Assembly: GCF_026650985.1 (NCBI RefSeq)
Contig: NZ_CP086239.1
Span: forward strand, 3,348,001-3,412,000
Length of the DNA: 64,000 bases
Direction of reading: 5' to 3'
DNA from: Clostridium estertheticum
GTDB lineage: Bacteria; Bacillota; Clostridia; Clostridiales; Clostridiaceae
Part shown: in pieces, positions 1 through 8,540 of the stretch
How positions within the stretch are numbered: position 1 is the stretch's first letter
Layout: each line of letters begins with the position of its first letter
Translations under genes and position numbers: made by a program
Notes under the pieces: model-generated
The model's database searches: none
Seen by the model: the letters and a program-made list of their open reading frames with translations, nothing else
Told to the model about the DNA's origin: nothing

Positions 1-345
1 TAATTTTGAAAGAAATACTACACTAATAAAACCAGATATGGCTCCACTAAAAATCCCTATAAGTATTGGTGTAGCATTTTCTTTAAATAATACAAATTTT
101 TTATACATTGGCAAAGCTAACGCAACTGTTGCAGGGAATAAAAAAAACGAAATTATTTGGCCTCCCTTATTGTAATCCTCATATTTGATATGAAACTTTG
201 TAAGGAATAATATTAATATAATAACGGCTATCATAAGTGGATTAAAAATTGAAAGTCTGCCTTTTTTCTTTATATAAAGTCCAATTTCATAAGCAATAAG
301 AGATGTTATTACACCAAAAACTGGTGAAGTAATTAAATCATTCAT
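1..345 (-). CDS. lrgB: LrgB/CidB-family membrane protein (3' end outside window)
   Basis: N-terminal 115 residues of an LrgB-family integral membrane protein. The visible part has an N-terminal MNDLITSPVFGV stretch, a basic turn (KKKGR) and further hydrophobic segments. The ATG at 343-345 lies inside the end of the upstream lrgA-like gene (8 bp overlap), a typical coupled lrgAB arrangement. LrgAB/CidAB proteins are holin/antiholin-like and have been linked to murein hydrolase activity and to export of pyruvate or glycolate; which role applies here cannot be told. The gene runs off the left edge, so its C-terminus is not seen. Confidence 0.85.
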   Translation of the reverse strand, partial: MNDLITSPVFGVITSLIAYEIGLYIKKKGRLSIFNPLMIAVIILILFLTKFHIKYEDYNKGGQIISFFLFPATVALALPMYKKFVLFKENATPILIGIFSGAISGFISVVFLSKL

Positions 346-691
346 GTAAACGTCCTTTCCTTAAAATTTTAACTACGAGTGCTGTTACAATCCACACTAC
401 ACATGTGGAAAAAACAACTATAATCATAAATGGTATCCATTTCCCCTTTAATACACCAAATGCCGTCATTAGACCCACTCCAGCAGGTATAAATAAAAAG
501 GACATATTTGATAAAAGAAACTCACAAAGCTCTTCTATCATTTCAATTTTAACTATTCCTATTTGTAATCCTAAAAACAATAAAATAAGTCCAATAACAG
601 ATCCTGGAATTGGTAATTTTAATGTTAGTTGTAATACAGTTCCTAAAACATATGGAATTAAAACAATCATTAATTGTCTTAAATACCTCAT
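338..691 (-). CDS. lrgA: LrgA/CidA-family holin-like protein
   Basis: A 117-residue protein with four hydrophobic segments, the family's usual size and topology. The segment around residues 27-45 (LPIPGSVIGLILLFLGL) is the typical CidA/LrgA signature, and the C-terminus is short and basic (KILRKGRLHE). A ribosome site AGGTG lies just before the ATG. It overlaps the following lrgB by 8 bp, so the two are cotranscribed. The family is thought to form membrane pores or exporters that modulate autolysis. No LytTR or LysR regulator is visible next to it inside the window. Confidence 0.85.
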   Translation of the reverse strand: MRYLRQLMIVLIPYVLGTVLQLTLKLPIPGSVIGLILLFLGLQIGIVKIEMIEELCEFLLSNMSFLFIPAGVGLMTAFGVLKGKWIPFMIIVVFSTCVVWIVTALVVKILRKGRLHE

Positions 692-755
692 TCTTTCACC
701 TACTCATTATGAAATATTGTAATACACGAAAATCGGTAACTCATTTATATTTTTT

Positions 756-1931
756 TTATTTATATAAGTATTCTCTTGTCAAAGGTAAATCATTATTTAC
801 TCCTTTGGCGAATAATATCTGATGAAGATTAATATTACCACAATTAAATGATGCAGCGCAAGAATTTAAGTATAATCTCCACATTCTTATAAACATTTCA
901 TCTTTACTCTTCTCTATTATAGGAAGAGCATTTTCAAAGTTTTCAGCCCAATGTTCCAGCGTTTTACCATAATGCCTTCTAAGACTTTCTATATCAATTA
1001 GTTCAAAATTTTGCTCTGCTATATCTGAAATAATAGTTTTTATTGCTGGCACATGTCCACCTGGAAAAATATATTTGTCTATCCATGTATTTGTACCGCC
1101 TTCATTTATTCCTGTTATACAATGAACTAAAGACAGACCTTTATCATTCAATAAACTATTCACTACATGAAAATATTCAGATAAGTTATCTAGTCCTACA
1201 TGCTCTAACATTCCTATACTTACAATTCTATCAAAACTTAAATTTTTTAATTGCCTGTAATCTTCAAGTTTAACTTCAACCAAATCTTCTAGTCCTTCTG
1301 CTTTTATTCTTTCATTTACCTTTTCAAACTGCTCTTCACTTAAAGTAATACCAACAGCTTTCACCTTATATTGCTTCGCAGCTGTTATTATGAGTTCTCC
1401 CCAACCACACCCTATATCAAGTAGAGTTTGTCCTTCTTTTAAATTTAATTTTTTCAAAATATGATTTATTTTATTAATTTGAGCCTGATATAAGGAATTA
1501 GTATCATTCTTAAAGTATCCGCAAGAATAACTCATAGTATCATCCAACCATAGCTTATAAAAATCATTACCGATATCATAATGAAATTCTATATTGTCTT
1601 TACTTCTTTTTATACTATTTTTTATCTTTTTTATTAAATGTTGATATTTCGCACTCTTTTTTAAAAAACTTTCCTTATTATTATATAAAGATTCAATCAC
1701 AGACTGTACACTACCTACTACCTCTAATTTTTTAGTCATATACCCTTCTCCGAGAGCTATTGAAGGATTATTTATAATATCACCTTTTGGTATCGGCTCA
1801 TTAAGAATGATTTTAAATTTGCTCTCACCTTCACCGTACTTTTCCTCATCACCATCCCAAAACCTAATTTCAAATGGATCTGAAAACATGCTTTTTAATA
1901 AAGTTTTATAAAATAATTTATCTGTAATCAA
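756..1931 (-). CDS. cfa: cyclopropane-fatty-acyl-phospholipid synthase
   Basis: A 391-residue SAM-dependent enzyme that methylenates double bonds of membrane phospholipid acyl chains. The motif LDIGCGWGELI near residue 170 is the SAM-binding loop; before it stands the typical HYDIGNDFYKLWLDDTMSYSCGYF segment of the CFA family, and after it SIGMLEHVG and the HCI stretch. The length fits the family. The start is a TTG at 1929-1931 with AAGGAG upstream. Monocistronic as far as can be seen, with inverted repeats in its 5' region. It would adjust membrane fluidity and stress tolerance. Confidence 0.92.
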   Translation of the reverse strand: MITDKLFYKTLLKSMFSDPFEIRFWDGDEEKYGEGESKFKIILNEPIPKGDIINNPSIALGEGYMTKKLEVVGSVQSVIESLYNNKESFLKKSAKYQHLIKKIKNSIKRSKDNIEFHYDIGNDFYKLWLDDTMSYSCGYFKNDTNSLYQAQINKINHILKKLNLKEGQTLLDIGCGWGELIITAAKQYKVKAVGITLSEEQFEKVNERIKAEGLEDLVEVKLEDYRQLKNLSFDRIVSIGMLEHVGLDNLSEYFHVVNSLLNDKGLSLVHCITGINEGGTNTWIDKYIFPGGHVPAIKTIISDIAEQNFELIDIESLRRHYGKTLEHWAENFENALPIIEKSKDEMFIRMWRLYLNSCAASFNCGNINLHQILFAKGVNNDLPLTREYLYK

Positions 1932-1971
1932 AATATATCACTCCTTTATTAATTGTTTATATAGTTTTAAA

Positions 1972-2030
1972 AATAACAAATACTAAATAAAGTATACCAT
2001 TAATTTGTTATTCTATTACAAAAATAACAA
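1972..2030. promoter_or_regulatory. AATAACAA repeats upstream of cfa
   Basis: The 326-base gap between cfa and rubrerythrin holds three copies of the same octamer: AATAACAA at 1972-1979, its complement TTGTTATT at 2005-2012 and AATAACAA again at 2023-2030. The last two form a perfect 8-bp inverted repeat with a 10-base spacer. The position suits an operator for cfa, but no regulator can be named. Nothing else recognisable lies in this gap except the rubrerythrin ribosome site. Confidence 0.35.
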
Positions 2031-2257
2031 CCTACCATATTAGGTATAACATTTTTTTATCTAGAGGTCAAAAACGAATTCTCTAAAATTTTAGCTTAGT
2101 AAACGGTAATCATATTTTCTTTTATACATAAACCTCTCGTTTACTTACTTTTCTAATTATTCTCTATGATCAAATACAACTCTTTTTTTAAGGTAACCTT
2201 TAACCCCATAACGAATAAGATAATAAAGAAGATAAATTACTTAATGGAGGAATATTA

Positions 2258-2797
2258 ATGCAATTAAATGGTAGTAAGACTGAAAGAAATCTTCTCAGCA
2301 CTTTTGCTGGAGAGTCAAGAGCACGAAATAAATATACATTTTATGCTGAAAAAGCAGAAAAGGAAGGGTATGAGTATATAGCCTCTATTTTTGAAGCTAC
2401 TGCGAACAATGAAAAGGCTCATGCAAGAGAAGTTTTTAATAGGTTTCTTAAGATGAATAAAAGTACAGCAGATAATTTAAAAGATTCGGCCGAGGGAGAA
2501 GCTCATGAAAGTAATAACCTATATAAACAATTTGAAAAAGAAGCCCGGGCAGAAGGTTTTACTGAAATTGCAAATTTCTATAAGGAATTACAAGAAGTAG
2601 AAGGAAATCATGAAATGAGGTTTATGAAAATATATGAAAATCTTGAAGCAGGTATGATATTTAAAAGAAACACTGATGTAAAATGGCAATGTATGAATTG
2701 TGGATATATTCATATTGGAAAAGAAGCCCCTGCCTTTTGTCCACTATGTAAGTTCCCAAGAGCTTACTTTAAAATCTATTGCGAAGACTACAAATAG
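2258..2797 (+). CDS. rbr: rubrerythrin
   Basis: A 179-residue cytosolic peroxide-scavenging protein that reduces hydrogen peroxide with electrons from NADH via rubredoxin-like carriers. The N-terminal four-helix ferritin-like domain carries the diiron ligands (GESRARNKY, the ANNEKAHARE ExxH motif, and EGNHEMRF near residue 125). The C-terminal 45 residues are a rubredoxin-like FeS4 domain with CMNCGY and CPLC. A GGAGG stands before the ATG. Followed at 11 bases by a small gene with its own ribosome site, probably in the same transcript. Standard oxidative-stress defence of an anaerobe. Confidence 0.95.
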   Translation: MQLNGSKTERNLLSTFAGESRARNKYTFYAEKAEKEGYEYIASIFEATANNEKAHAREVFNRFLKMNKSTADNLKDSAEGEAHESNNLYKQFEKEARAEGFTEIANFYKELQEVEGNHEMRFMKIYENLEAGMIFKRNTDVKWQCMNCGYIHIGKEAPAFCPLCKFPRAYFKIYCEDYK

Positions 2798-2808
2798 GAG
2801 GGATGAAT

Positions 2809-3111
2809 ATGATAATTTACTATCCCACTTACTATTTAGTGCCAGTAGCACCTGTAATGTTTTCATATGAGGATGAATACAACGCTCGTTGCAACGGTTT
2901 TTACAATGATGAGTTAAATATTCCTTATAATGATAAGTACAGCGATATTCATAGCGATGACTACACCCTTCCTCAAAATAATGAGTACAATGACAATCAT
3001 GACTCTAGGTACGATATAGAAACTAGCGAAATTTATAACACATACAGAACTATAAGTGAAGATCTTTTTTACGGGGTTGATGAAGAATACGTAAATGACA
3101 ACATTAAATAA
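2809..3111 (+). CDS. small Tyr/Asp/Asn-rich hypothetical protein
   Basis: A 100-residue protein that I do not recognise. I chose the ATG at 2809, because the GGAGG at 2798-2802 is directly against an earlier ATG at 2803 but at good distance from this one. After a hydrophobic start (IIYYPTYYLVPVAPVMF) the chain becomes very rich in Y, N and D, with repeated short units such as YND, YSD and YNT, so it is probably disordered and acidic. It is tightly linked to rubrerythrin and may share its transcript. A surface, coat or metal-binding role is possible but unsupported. Confidence 0.6.
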   Translation: MIIYYPTYYLVPVAPVMFSYEDEYNARCNGFYNDELNIPYNDKYSDIHSDDYTLPQNNEYNDNHDSRYDIETSEIYNTYRTISEDLFYGVDEEYVNDNIK

Positions 3112-3123
3112 TGTTTATAATTA

Positions 3124-3159
3124 TTTATAAGGCAACCTCTATTTAGATTGCCTTATAAA
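3124..3159. terminator. hairpin between convergent genes
   Basis: Perfect 12-bp inverted repeat (TTTATAAGGCAA and its complement) with a 12-base loop. It lies between the rubrerythrin operon and the oppositely oriented glycosidase gene and could end both transcripts. The U-run is short. Confidence 0.6.
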
Positions 3160-3182
3160 TTTGAATAAACAAAATATATTTC

Positions 3183-4202
3183 CTATTTTCTGTTTTCTAC
3201 ATATATAATTGAAGGTACAGATCTTTCTCCCAAACTATCACAAGGATTGTTTATAACTTCATCATCATAAAATAATGTAGAGGATGAACCTCCATCTAAA
3301 TTAGCTGCATTATAAGCTCCATGATCATATAACACATCTTGTGCCTCTCTTAGCGTAGCTCCTAAACTACGTATCTGTCTACCGTCAATAACTAGAAATA
3401 ATATTGCCCCATCCTTTCTTTGTGCTATACATGTTCTAGGTGCAATTCCCCAACCACCATTGCCATGATTTATTGTCTTAAATCCATTAACTATCATGGC
3501 AGGACCAAAGGATACTGCCTCGCTTACCCCAAATTTTATCATCTCTTTAATTGTATAAGTGCCAACTAGTAACTTTCCCAATTTAGTTAATGCTATAGTT
3601 TCTATTTTTTCATTACCATTATTTATATCATTATAAACAATCTTTCCACCAGACATTATAACTCCAGCTGGATTTGCCCCAGTTCCCGTCCAAAGTGATC
3701 CCGCACTTCTATCTGTAAAGCCTCCACCATTAATGGCTGCAATGGCATTATTACTTCTTGCAATATCACTAGTTAATTCCCCTTCCTCGCCGATCTTACT
3801 ACTATATCCCACTTTCACTCTGGTTGGATCATTAATTACTAGCAGATATCCCTTAAATTTATTCCCTATTATTTCATACCTTGTAACACCTTTATCATTT
3901 TTGTTTTTTACCTTTACGCCTGTGCCTATTCCATGTGAATTATCTTGAACTATAACATCCACCTTCTGCTGGCTCATAATTTTATTTATCTTATCATCAG
4001 ATAAAAATGATGTCACTAGCCATTGTAAGGTAAGCGTAGTCATTGCAGAACCTACAACCGTAGACCTTACATTTTTAAATGGGCCATAATAAATCATAAA
4101 TGGACCTGTAATTGTTGTGAAAACAATTTGAAATATAATAAATAATAAAACTAGTCTGCTTTTACTCCTTTTACCTTTTTCTTTTTTCTTTATTGTTTTC
4201 AT
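3183..4202 (-). CDS. phosphodiester glycosidase (NAGPA) domain protein
   Basis: A 339-residue membrane-anchored or exported protein. A very basic N-terminus (KKKEKGKRSKSR) precedes one hydrophobic segment (about residues 16-40), followed by an extracellular domain of the NAGPA / exopolysaccharide-biosynthesis type. Diagnostic stretches are AAINGGGF, GVIMSGGKIVYN, APRTCIAQRKDGAILFLVIDG and the C-terminal NLDGGSSSTLFY. Such domains cleave phosphodiester-linked sugars or modify extracellular glycans. The strand and the neighbouring envelope genes agree with a role in cell-surface polymers. Confidence 0.8.
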   Translation of the reverse strand: MKTIKKKEKGKRSKSRLVLLFIIFQIVFTTITGPFMIYYGPFKNVRSTVVGSAMTTLTLQWLVTSFLSDDKINKIMSQQKVDVIVQDNSHGIGTGVKVKNKNDKGVTRYEIIGNKFKGYLLVINDPTRVKVGYSSKIGEEGELTSDIARSNNAIAAINGGGFTDRSAGSLWTGTGANPAGVIMSGGKIVYNDINNGNEKIETIALTKLGKLLVGTYTIKEMIKFGVSEAVSFGPAMIVNGFKTINHGNGGWGIAPRTCIAQRKDGAILFLVIDGRQIRSLGATLREAQDVLYDHGAYNAANLDGGSSSTLFYDDEVINNPCDSLGERSVPSIIYVENRK

Positions 4203-4387
4203 ACTTCCCTTCCTTTTATGTAATGCTTAATTCTATAATTTCAAAGATTAAAAATAGGTAATTATAACTCTATATATTATATGATTTGTTTTATAGGTTA
4301 CATGCATGTTATTTTTTATATAAAATAATATTAAAAACAGGGTGAAAAAGCCTTATATTTAATTTAAATAATATAATTACCTATAAT

Positions 4388-4433
4388 AAAAAGCATCCAG
4401 ATAACAGACTAAGCTGTGATCTAAATGCTTTTG
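4388..4433 (-). terminator. rho-independent terminator
   Basis: Long interrupted hairpin: AAAAGCAT pairs with ATGCTTTT and inner blocks AGAT/ATCT and ACAG/CTGT continue the stem. On the minus strand it is followed by a T-run, so it ends the O-antigen-ligase-like gene. Confidence 0.75.
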
Positions 4434-4442
4434 TAAATATAC

Positions 4443-5636
4443 CTAACTAATTTTCGATGATTTTTCATGATTAGAATCATTCGAATCATCATAAAACGAT
4501 GGACTATTATTTTGTTTTACAAGAGAACTTATTATAGCTGAACTAGCTATAAATAATAGCCCAGTTTGAGGTGCAATCATTGTGAAATCAACCAATCCAT
4601 GCCCAATTATTACAGCTTGAATGCCTGCTAGCATTGGAACCACTCTACACTTTTGTGCATAAAGTATCTTTAAATTTCTAAATAAATTGATCTTCAAATA
4701 AGCATATATTAAAAGCCCGATGCCTCCAAGTGTTGTCATAATCGTAATCCAGATATTATGACCATGGTATAACGTTGCATAAAAATAACCTTTCATAAAG
4801 TCTGCCCCATGCTCGGTAATTCCCATAAGCCCCCAACCGGTAAAGGGCTTAATCCTTATCATTTTTAAACATCCTTTCCATATTCCAACACGACTAATAA
4901 ATGAGTCATCAAACCCATGTGCCGTTATATTTTTCGAAATCTCCGATGGCATAAAAGTAACTGCAACTGTAATTATGAATATTGTTATAAACAGCCACAT
5001 ATCCTTTTTGCTACCTTTAAGTAGATAAAAAATGAAAAGTCCACATAAGAGACCGATAAAAGCACCACGTGATCCTGTTAAATATAATGCAATAAAAAAC
5101 AAGAGTGTTGCTGCTCTATAAAATAATTTTGTTGTTTTAGATTTAATACTGCAAAAATAAAGACCTACAATAATCATTATGGCAAACCAATTACCTGCTA
5201 CATTGGGATTTCCAAAAGTGCTATATATTCTATCATTAACTACCGGCTGAGATGTAATTTGAAGAAATTTCGACCAAATATTAATGTTAAAATAAACATA
5301 TATAACTTTCTCAATAATTCCAAAAATAACTGAAATCAGTGAAAACGATACTAAATGCATATATATCTTTTCCACTATACTTTCATTTTTACAATAATCT
5401 TGTAAAAAAATGCTAACACATAAATACATAAAAAGAGCAAAAGATACAACAATTGATGAAAAACTATAATTTATAACTCCTACTATTAAAGACCAAATAA
5501 AAAGTAAACAAAGTCCTATGTTCCAATGATTTTTGTGTATGCTTACTTTTTTAAATAATACCATATATAGCATATATATTATTGGTATTATGGTCGTATA
5601 AGGAGAAATAACTATTAAAAAAACTAAAATAGACAT
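4443..5636 (-). CDS. O-antigen ligase / Wzy polymerase-like membrane protein
   Basis: A 397-residue polytopic membrane protein of the O-antigen ligase-like family. It has about ten hydrophobic segments and a large outer loop around residues 240-300. Family-like features are RIYSTFGNPNVAGNWFAIM, LYLTGSRGAFIG and GWGLMGITEHGADFMKGYF...YHGHNIWI. In Gram-positives such proteins polymerise or ligate surface polysaccharide units carried on undecaprenyl phosphate. It begins the leftmost part of a minus-strand envelope block rich in PAP2 and DedA genes, which would recycle that lipid carrier. Its substrate cannot be inferred. Confidence 0.75.
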   Translation of the reverse strand: MSILVFLIVISPYTTIIPIIYMLYMVLFKKVSIHKNHWNIGLCLLFIWSLIVGVINYSFSSIVVSFALFMYLCVSIFLQDYCKNESIVEKIYMHLVSFSLISVIFGIIEKVIYVYFNINIWSKFLQITSQPVVNDRIYSTFGNPNVAGNWFAIMIIVGLYFCSIKSKTTKLFYRAATLLFFIALYLTGSRGAFIGLLCGLFIFYLLKGSKKDMWLFITIFIITVAVTFMPSEISKNITAHGFDDSFISRVGIWKGCLKMIRIKPFTGWGLMGITEHGADFMKGYFYATLYHGHNIWITIMTTLGGIGLLIYAYLKINLFRNLKILYAQKCRVVPMLAGIQAVIIGHGLVDFTMIAPQTGLLFIASSAIISSLVKQNNSPSFYDDSNDSNHEKSSKIS

Positions 5637-5687
5637 AATAAACCACCTTCACCTATAGTCAAACAAGCCTAACGAAAATGTCACACT

Positions 5688-6263
5688 TTATTTTATATTT
5701 ATAAGTATTTGTTGAATTGAACTGTTATATCCTTGTTGCAAAATAATAAAAATTATTTTCGAACATATTACCCCCACTATAACTCCCGCTATAACATCTG
5801 TAGGATAATGAACATATAAGTATAGTCTCGAAAGAGCTATCAAAAATGCTATTGTCATAAATATTAATTTATATTGTGTAAAATACATAGAGAGCATTTC
5901 TGCAGCAGCAAAGGATGATAATGTATGTCCCGAAGGAAAAGAATAAGATGTTGGTTTTAAGTAAAGCTTGCTAACATACTCCTGCTTATTACAAGGCCTA
6001 ACTCGTCGTACTACGTGTTTCATTATACCTTCACCAACAATTGTACTTATAATTAATGTTAGAATTACTGAATTCCCAATTATCCTATACGGCTTATCTA
6101 ATATTAATGCAATAGATATTATAAACCAAATAATCCCCATATTCCCCATGAATGTCACTATAGGCATTATAATATCTAAATATCTATTTTGTCCATACTT
6201 TTTAATAACAAATAGAATATAATCATCGATTTTTTGTATTTCATTCCCAATTTTGAGATACAC
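5688..6263 (-). CDS. PAP2-family phosphatase (undecaprenyl-pyrophosphate phosphatase-like)
   Basis: A 191-residue integral membrane phosphatase with all three acid-phosphatase motifs intact: KHVVRRVRP (motif 1), PSGHT (motif 2) and SRLYLYVHYPTD (motif 3). Six hydrophobic segments fit the BcrC/PAP2 fold, in which the motifs face outward and dephosphorylate undecaprenyl pyrophosphate or related lipids. The start is GTG at 6261-6263. It is a paralogue of the gene at 8541-9095, with nearly identical motif 3. Its position in the DedA/PAP2 block supports lipid-carrier recycling; phosphatidylglycerophosphate phosphatase activity is the alternative. Confidence 0.85.
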   Translation of the reverse strand: MYLKIGNEIQKIDDYILFVIKKYGQNRYLDIIMPIVTFMGNMGIIWFIISIALILDKPYRIIGNSVILTLIISTIVGEGIMKHVVRRVRPCNKQEYVSKLYLKPTSYSFPSGHTLSSFAAAEMLSMYFTQYKLIFMTIAFLIALSRLYLYVHYPTDVIAGVIVGVICSKIIFIILQQGYNSSIQQILINIK

Positions 6264-6374
6264 ATTACCGCCTCTTTCTCATATATACTATCCTATGTAT
6301 TATAATTCACTATAAATCTTAAAATGCTATTCCCCCGCATGCGAGCCATAACATTATACTTAGTACCAATCTTA

Positions 6375-7052
6375 TTAAATCTCAGTGCTCTGAACCTCAT
6401 CTTCATTGTCATCATTTTTTTTTCTCTTTTCTTTTATAAACACTATAACTCCAGGCAATAATGAAATTATTATTATAGCTACTAACATATAAGAAAAATG
6501 AGTTTTTACAAATGATAGATTACCAAAGAAATAGCCTCCACCTAAAAATAAACTTACCCAAAGTCCTCCTCCAACAATATTATATGGTACAAACTTCGAA
6601 TAATTCATTTCGCCAATACCAGCTACAAAAGGTGCGAAAGTTCTAATTATAGGAATAAATCTTGCAATTACTATTGTCATCGAGCCATGCTTTTCATAAA
6701 ATTCCTGAGCCTTTATTAAATAATCCTTATTTATAAACCTTACTTCTTCTTTTTCGAGTATCTTTTTCCCAATCTTTTTACCGATAAAGTAATTTGCAGT
6801 ATCTCCAAGTATAGCCGCAAGATATGATATTATTAGGAGAGTAAATATATTCATTGATCCAATTCCTGCTAGTGCTCCTGCTGCGAATAACATTGAATCA
6901 CCTGGCAAAAACGGTGTAATTACTAAACCCGTTTCAATAAATATAATTAAAAAAAGAACTCCGTATGTTAACATACCATACTGTTGAACCATTAAAGTTA
7001 AATACTTATCAATATGCATTATTACGTTTATAAAGTTGATTAAAATATCCAT
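6375..7052 (-). CDS. DedA-family membrane protein
   Basis: A 225-residue polytopic protein with the SNARE-associated/VTT domain. Typical elements are LVITPFLPGDSMLFAAGALA in the first reentrant region and ARFIPIIRTFAPFVAGIGEM with conserved arginines. DedA proteins include the undecaprenyl-phosphate translocase UptA and the phosphatidylethanolamine flippase PetA. Beside PAP2 phosphatases, an undecaprenyl-phosphate translocase role is the best inference. The C-terminus is charged (KEKRKKNDDNEDE). Its own promoter region carries paired TTTAAT repeats. Confidence 0.87.
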   Translation of the reverse strand: MDILINFINVIMHIDKYLTLMVQQYGMLTYGVLFLIIFIETGLVITPFLPGDSMLFAAGALAGIGSMNIFTLLIISYLAAILGDTANYFIGKKIGKKILEKEEVRFINKDYLIKAQEFYEKHGSMTIVIARFIPIIRTFAPFVAGIGEMNYSKFVPYNIVGGGLWVSLFLGGGYFFGNLSFVKTHFSYMLVAIIIISLLPGVIVFIKEKRKKNDDNEDEVQSTEI

Positions 7053-7101
7053 ATTTTCTCTCCTCGTTATTAAACACTTATGTAGATGTCTTGATGCTAG
7101 T

Positions 7102-7134
7102 ATTATATATCTATAAGATTAAAATTTGATTAAA
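7102..7134 (-). promoter_or_regulatory. promoter with 11-bp direct repeats before dedA
   Basis: On the minus strand, TTTAATCAAAT and TTTAATCTTAT follow one another directly (7134 to 7113), giving an 11-bp period. After a 5-base gap comes a perfect -10 TATAAT (7107-7102). An 11-bp tandem repeat over the -35 region is the normal site layout for OmpR/PhoB-type response regulators. The same layout and 5-base gap recur at 9146-9178. Confidence 0.6.
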
Positions 7135-7191
7135 AAATATCACACTTTAAGATAATATCATAAATAAAATACTTCTGGCCCTCCCATACTA

Positions 7192-8505
7192 TTACTTTAA
7201 GAAGTTGCTATTTTTAGATTTTATTGTAGGTAGTATGCGATAAACTTCTAATAAAATGATATTTATAGTAAGCCAGACTCCACCAAAAATATACCCCGCA
7301 TAAACATCACTTGGATACTCAGTTCCAAAGAATATTGGATTTAAACCTGATATTATACATATAAATAAAGTTATAATTAAGACCGCAGTTTTAGCCCAGA
7401 CCCTCTTTGCATGACGGACTATTAGGTATACAAAAAATCCATAAAAAACAATTGCCATTAAAGCTTGATAACTTGGAAATGTATATTGATTATGACTTAT
7501 TAGGCTTATTGAAGAAGGTCCTAATCGCCTAAAAATATGCCTCAAACCATATTGTAATATTTCTCCACCTAAAATCACAATAAATAGGGACTGGATTTCA
7601 AGTATTCGATTTATATTTCTCCTTATAATCCATATAAACATGAAGATAGTAAGAGGTACTAATACCCTAATTGATGTTGTTAGTTTAAACAGCCCTATCA
7701 CAAATGACCATTTAGAATTAAAAATTACTTTTACTAAGTATGATACAACAATATCAAATTGATCAAATTCATGTGATAAATAATCCTGTACCACCCCAAT
7801 TACAAGAACTGAAAAGCCTAAAAAGGCAACTGCTACAGCCCCTATAGCAACTTTCATTTTTCCCATAGAATGAAATATAATTATAGTTTTATCTAAAACT
7901 TTGTATGTATTCTCGATTATCTGTATCCTATGATTTCTATAAGCATATACAATCGTTAATATTATAGATATTACTATGCTACCAATAATCAAATATTTTG
8001 ATATGTCGCCATGGAATTTATCCCAATTTGGTCCAAGAACCTTACCTAATGAAATAAAAGTAGCTGTCCACAAAAGCGCTCCGAAATAAGCGTTACTAGA
8101 AAACCTCCTATACGATATTTTTGTTATTCCTGAGAAATACCCCGTAATATGTCTAACCCCAGGTATGAAATATGCTAAAATTAATAATTTATTACCAGAT
8201 GCATTAAACCACTTAGATGTTTTTTCAATTTTAGCGGGTCCAAGGTGTATATATGAACCATATTTTTTAAAAAAATTCGCGCCTAATTTATCACCAATAA
8301 AGTAAGAAATTGTAATGCCCAGCATCACACCACCCGTAGCTACTAGGATACTTATACCCCAATTCATTTTAGATTGATAAACAAGAAATCCACAATATGT
8401 CATCATTAATTCACCAGGAAGAGGAAATGCAATTAACTCAAGCACTAAAGCACTAAACAATATGATATATCCATAATTATTAATTAATCCTATTACAGAA
8501 TGCAA
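7192..8505 (-). CDS. DedA-PAP2 fusion protein with degenerate PAP2 domain
   Basis: A 437-residue fusion. Residues 1-190 are a DedA domain (FPLPGELMMTYCGFL, FIPGVRHITGYFSG). Residues 215-425 are a PAP2-type six-helix domain. In the PAP2 half the motifs are broken: motif 1 reads RHIFRRLGP, the PSGH motif reads FPSYQ so its catalytic histidine is lost, and motif 3 reads NPIFFGTEYPSD with P for the usual R and E for the usual H. The PAP2 half is therefore probably not a phosphatase and may bind lipid or a partner. The start is TTG with GGGGGG upstream. It follows the active PAP2 gene at 35 bases, so the two are an operon. Confidence 0.85.
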   Translation of the reverse strand: MHSVIGLINNYGYIILFSALVLELIAFPLPGELMMTYCGFLVYQSKMNWGISILVATGGVMLGITISYFIGDKLGANFFKKYGSYIHLGPAKIEKTSKWFNASGNKLLILAYFIPGVRHITGYFSGITKISYRRFSSNAYFGALLWTATFISLGKVLGPNWDKFHGDISKYLIIGSIVISIILTIVYAYRNHRIQIIENTYKVLDKTIIIFHSMGKMKVAIGAVAVAFLGFSVLVIGVVQDYLSHEFDQFDIVVSYLVKVIFNSKWSFVIGLFKLTTSIRVLVPLTIFMFIWIIRRNINRILEIQSLFIVILGGEILQYGLRHIFRRLGPSSISLISHNQYTFPSYQALMAIVFYGFFVYLIVRHAKRVWAKTAVLIITLFICIISGLNPIFFGTEYPSDVYAGYIFGGVWLTINIILLEVYRILPTIKSKNSNFLK

Positions 8506-8540
8506 AATCTCGCCCCCCTATTTTAAAGATTACAAACTTC

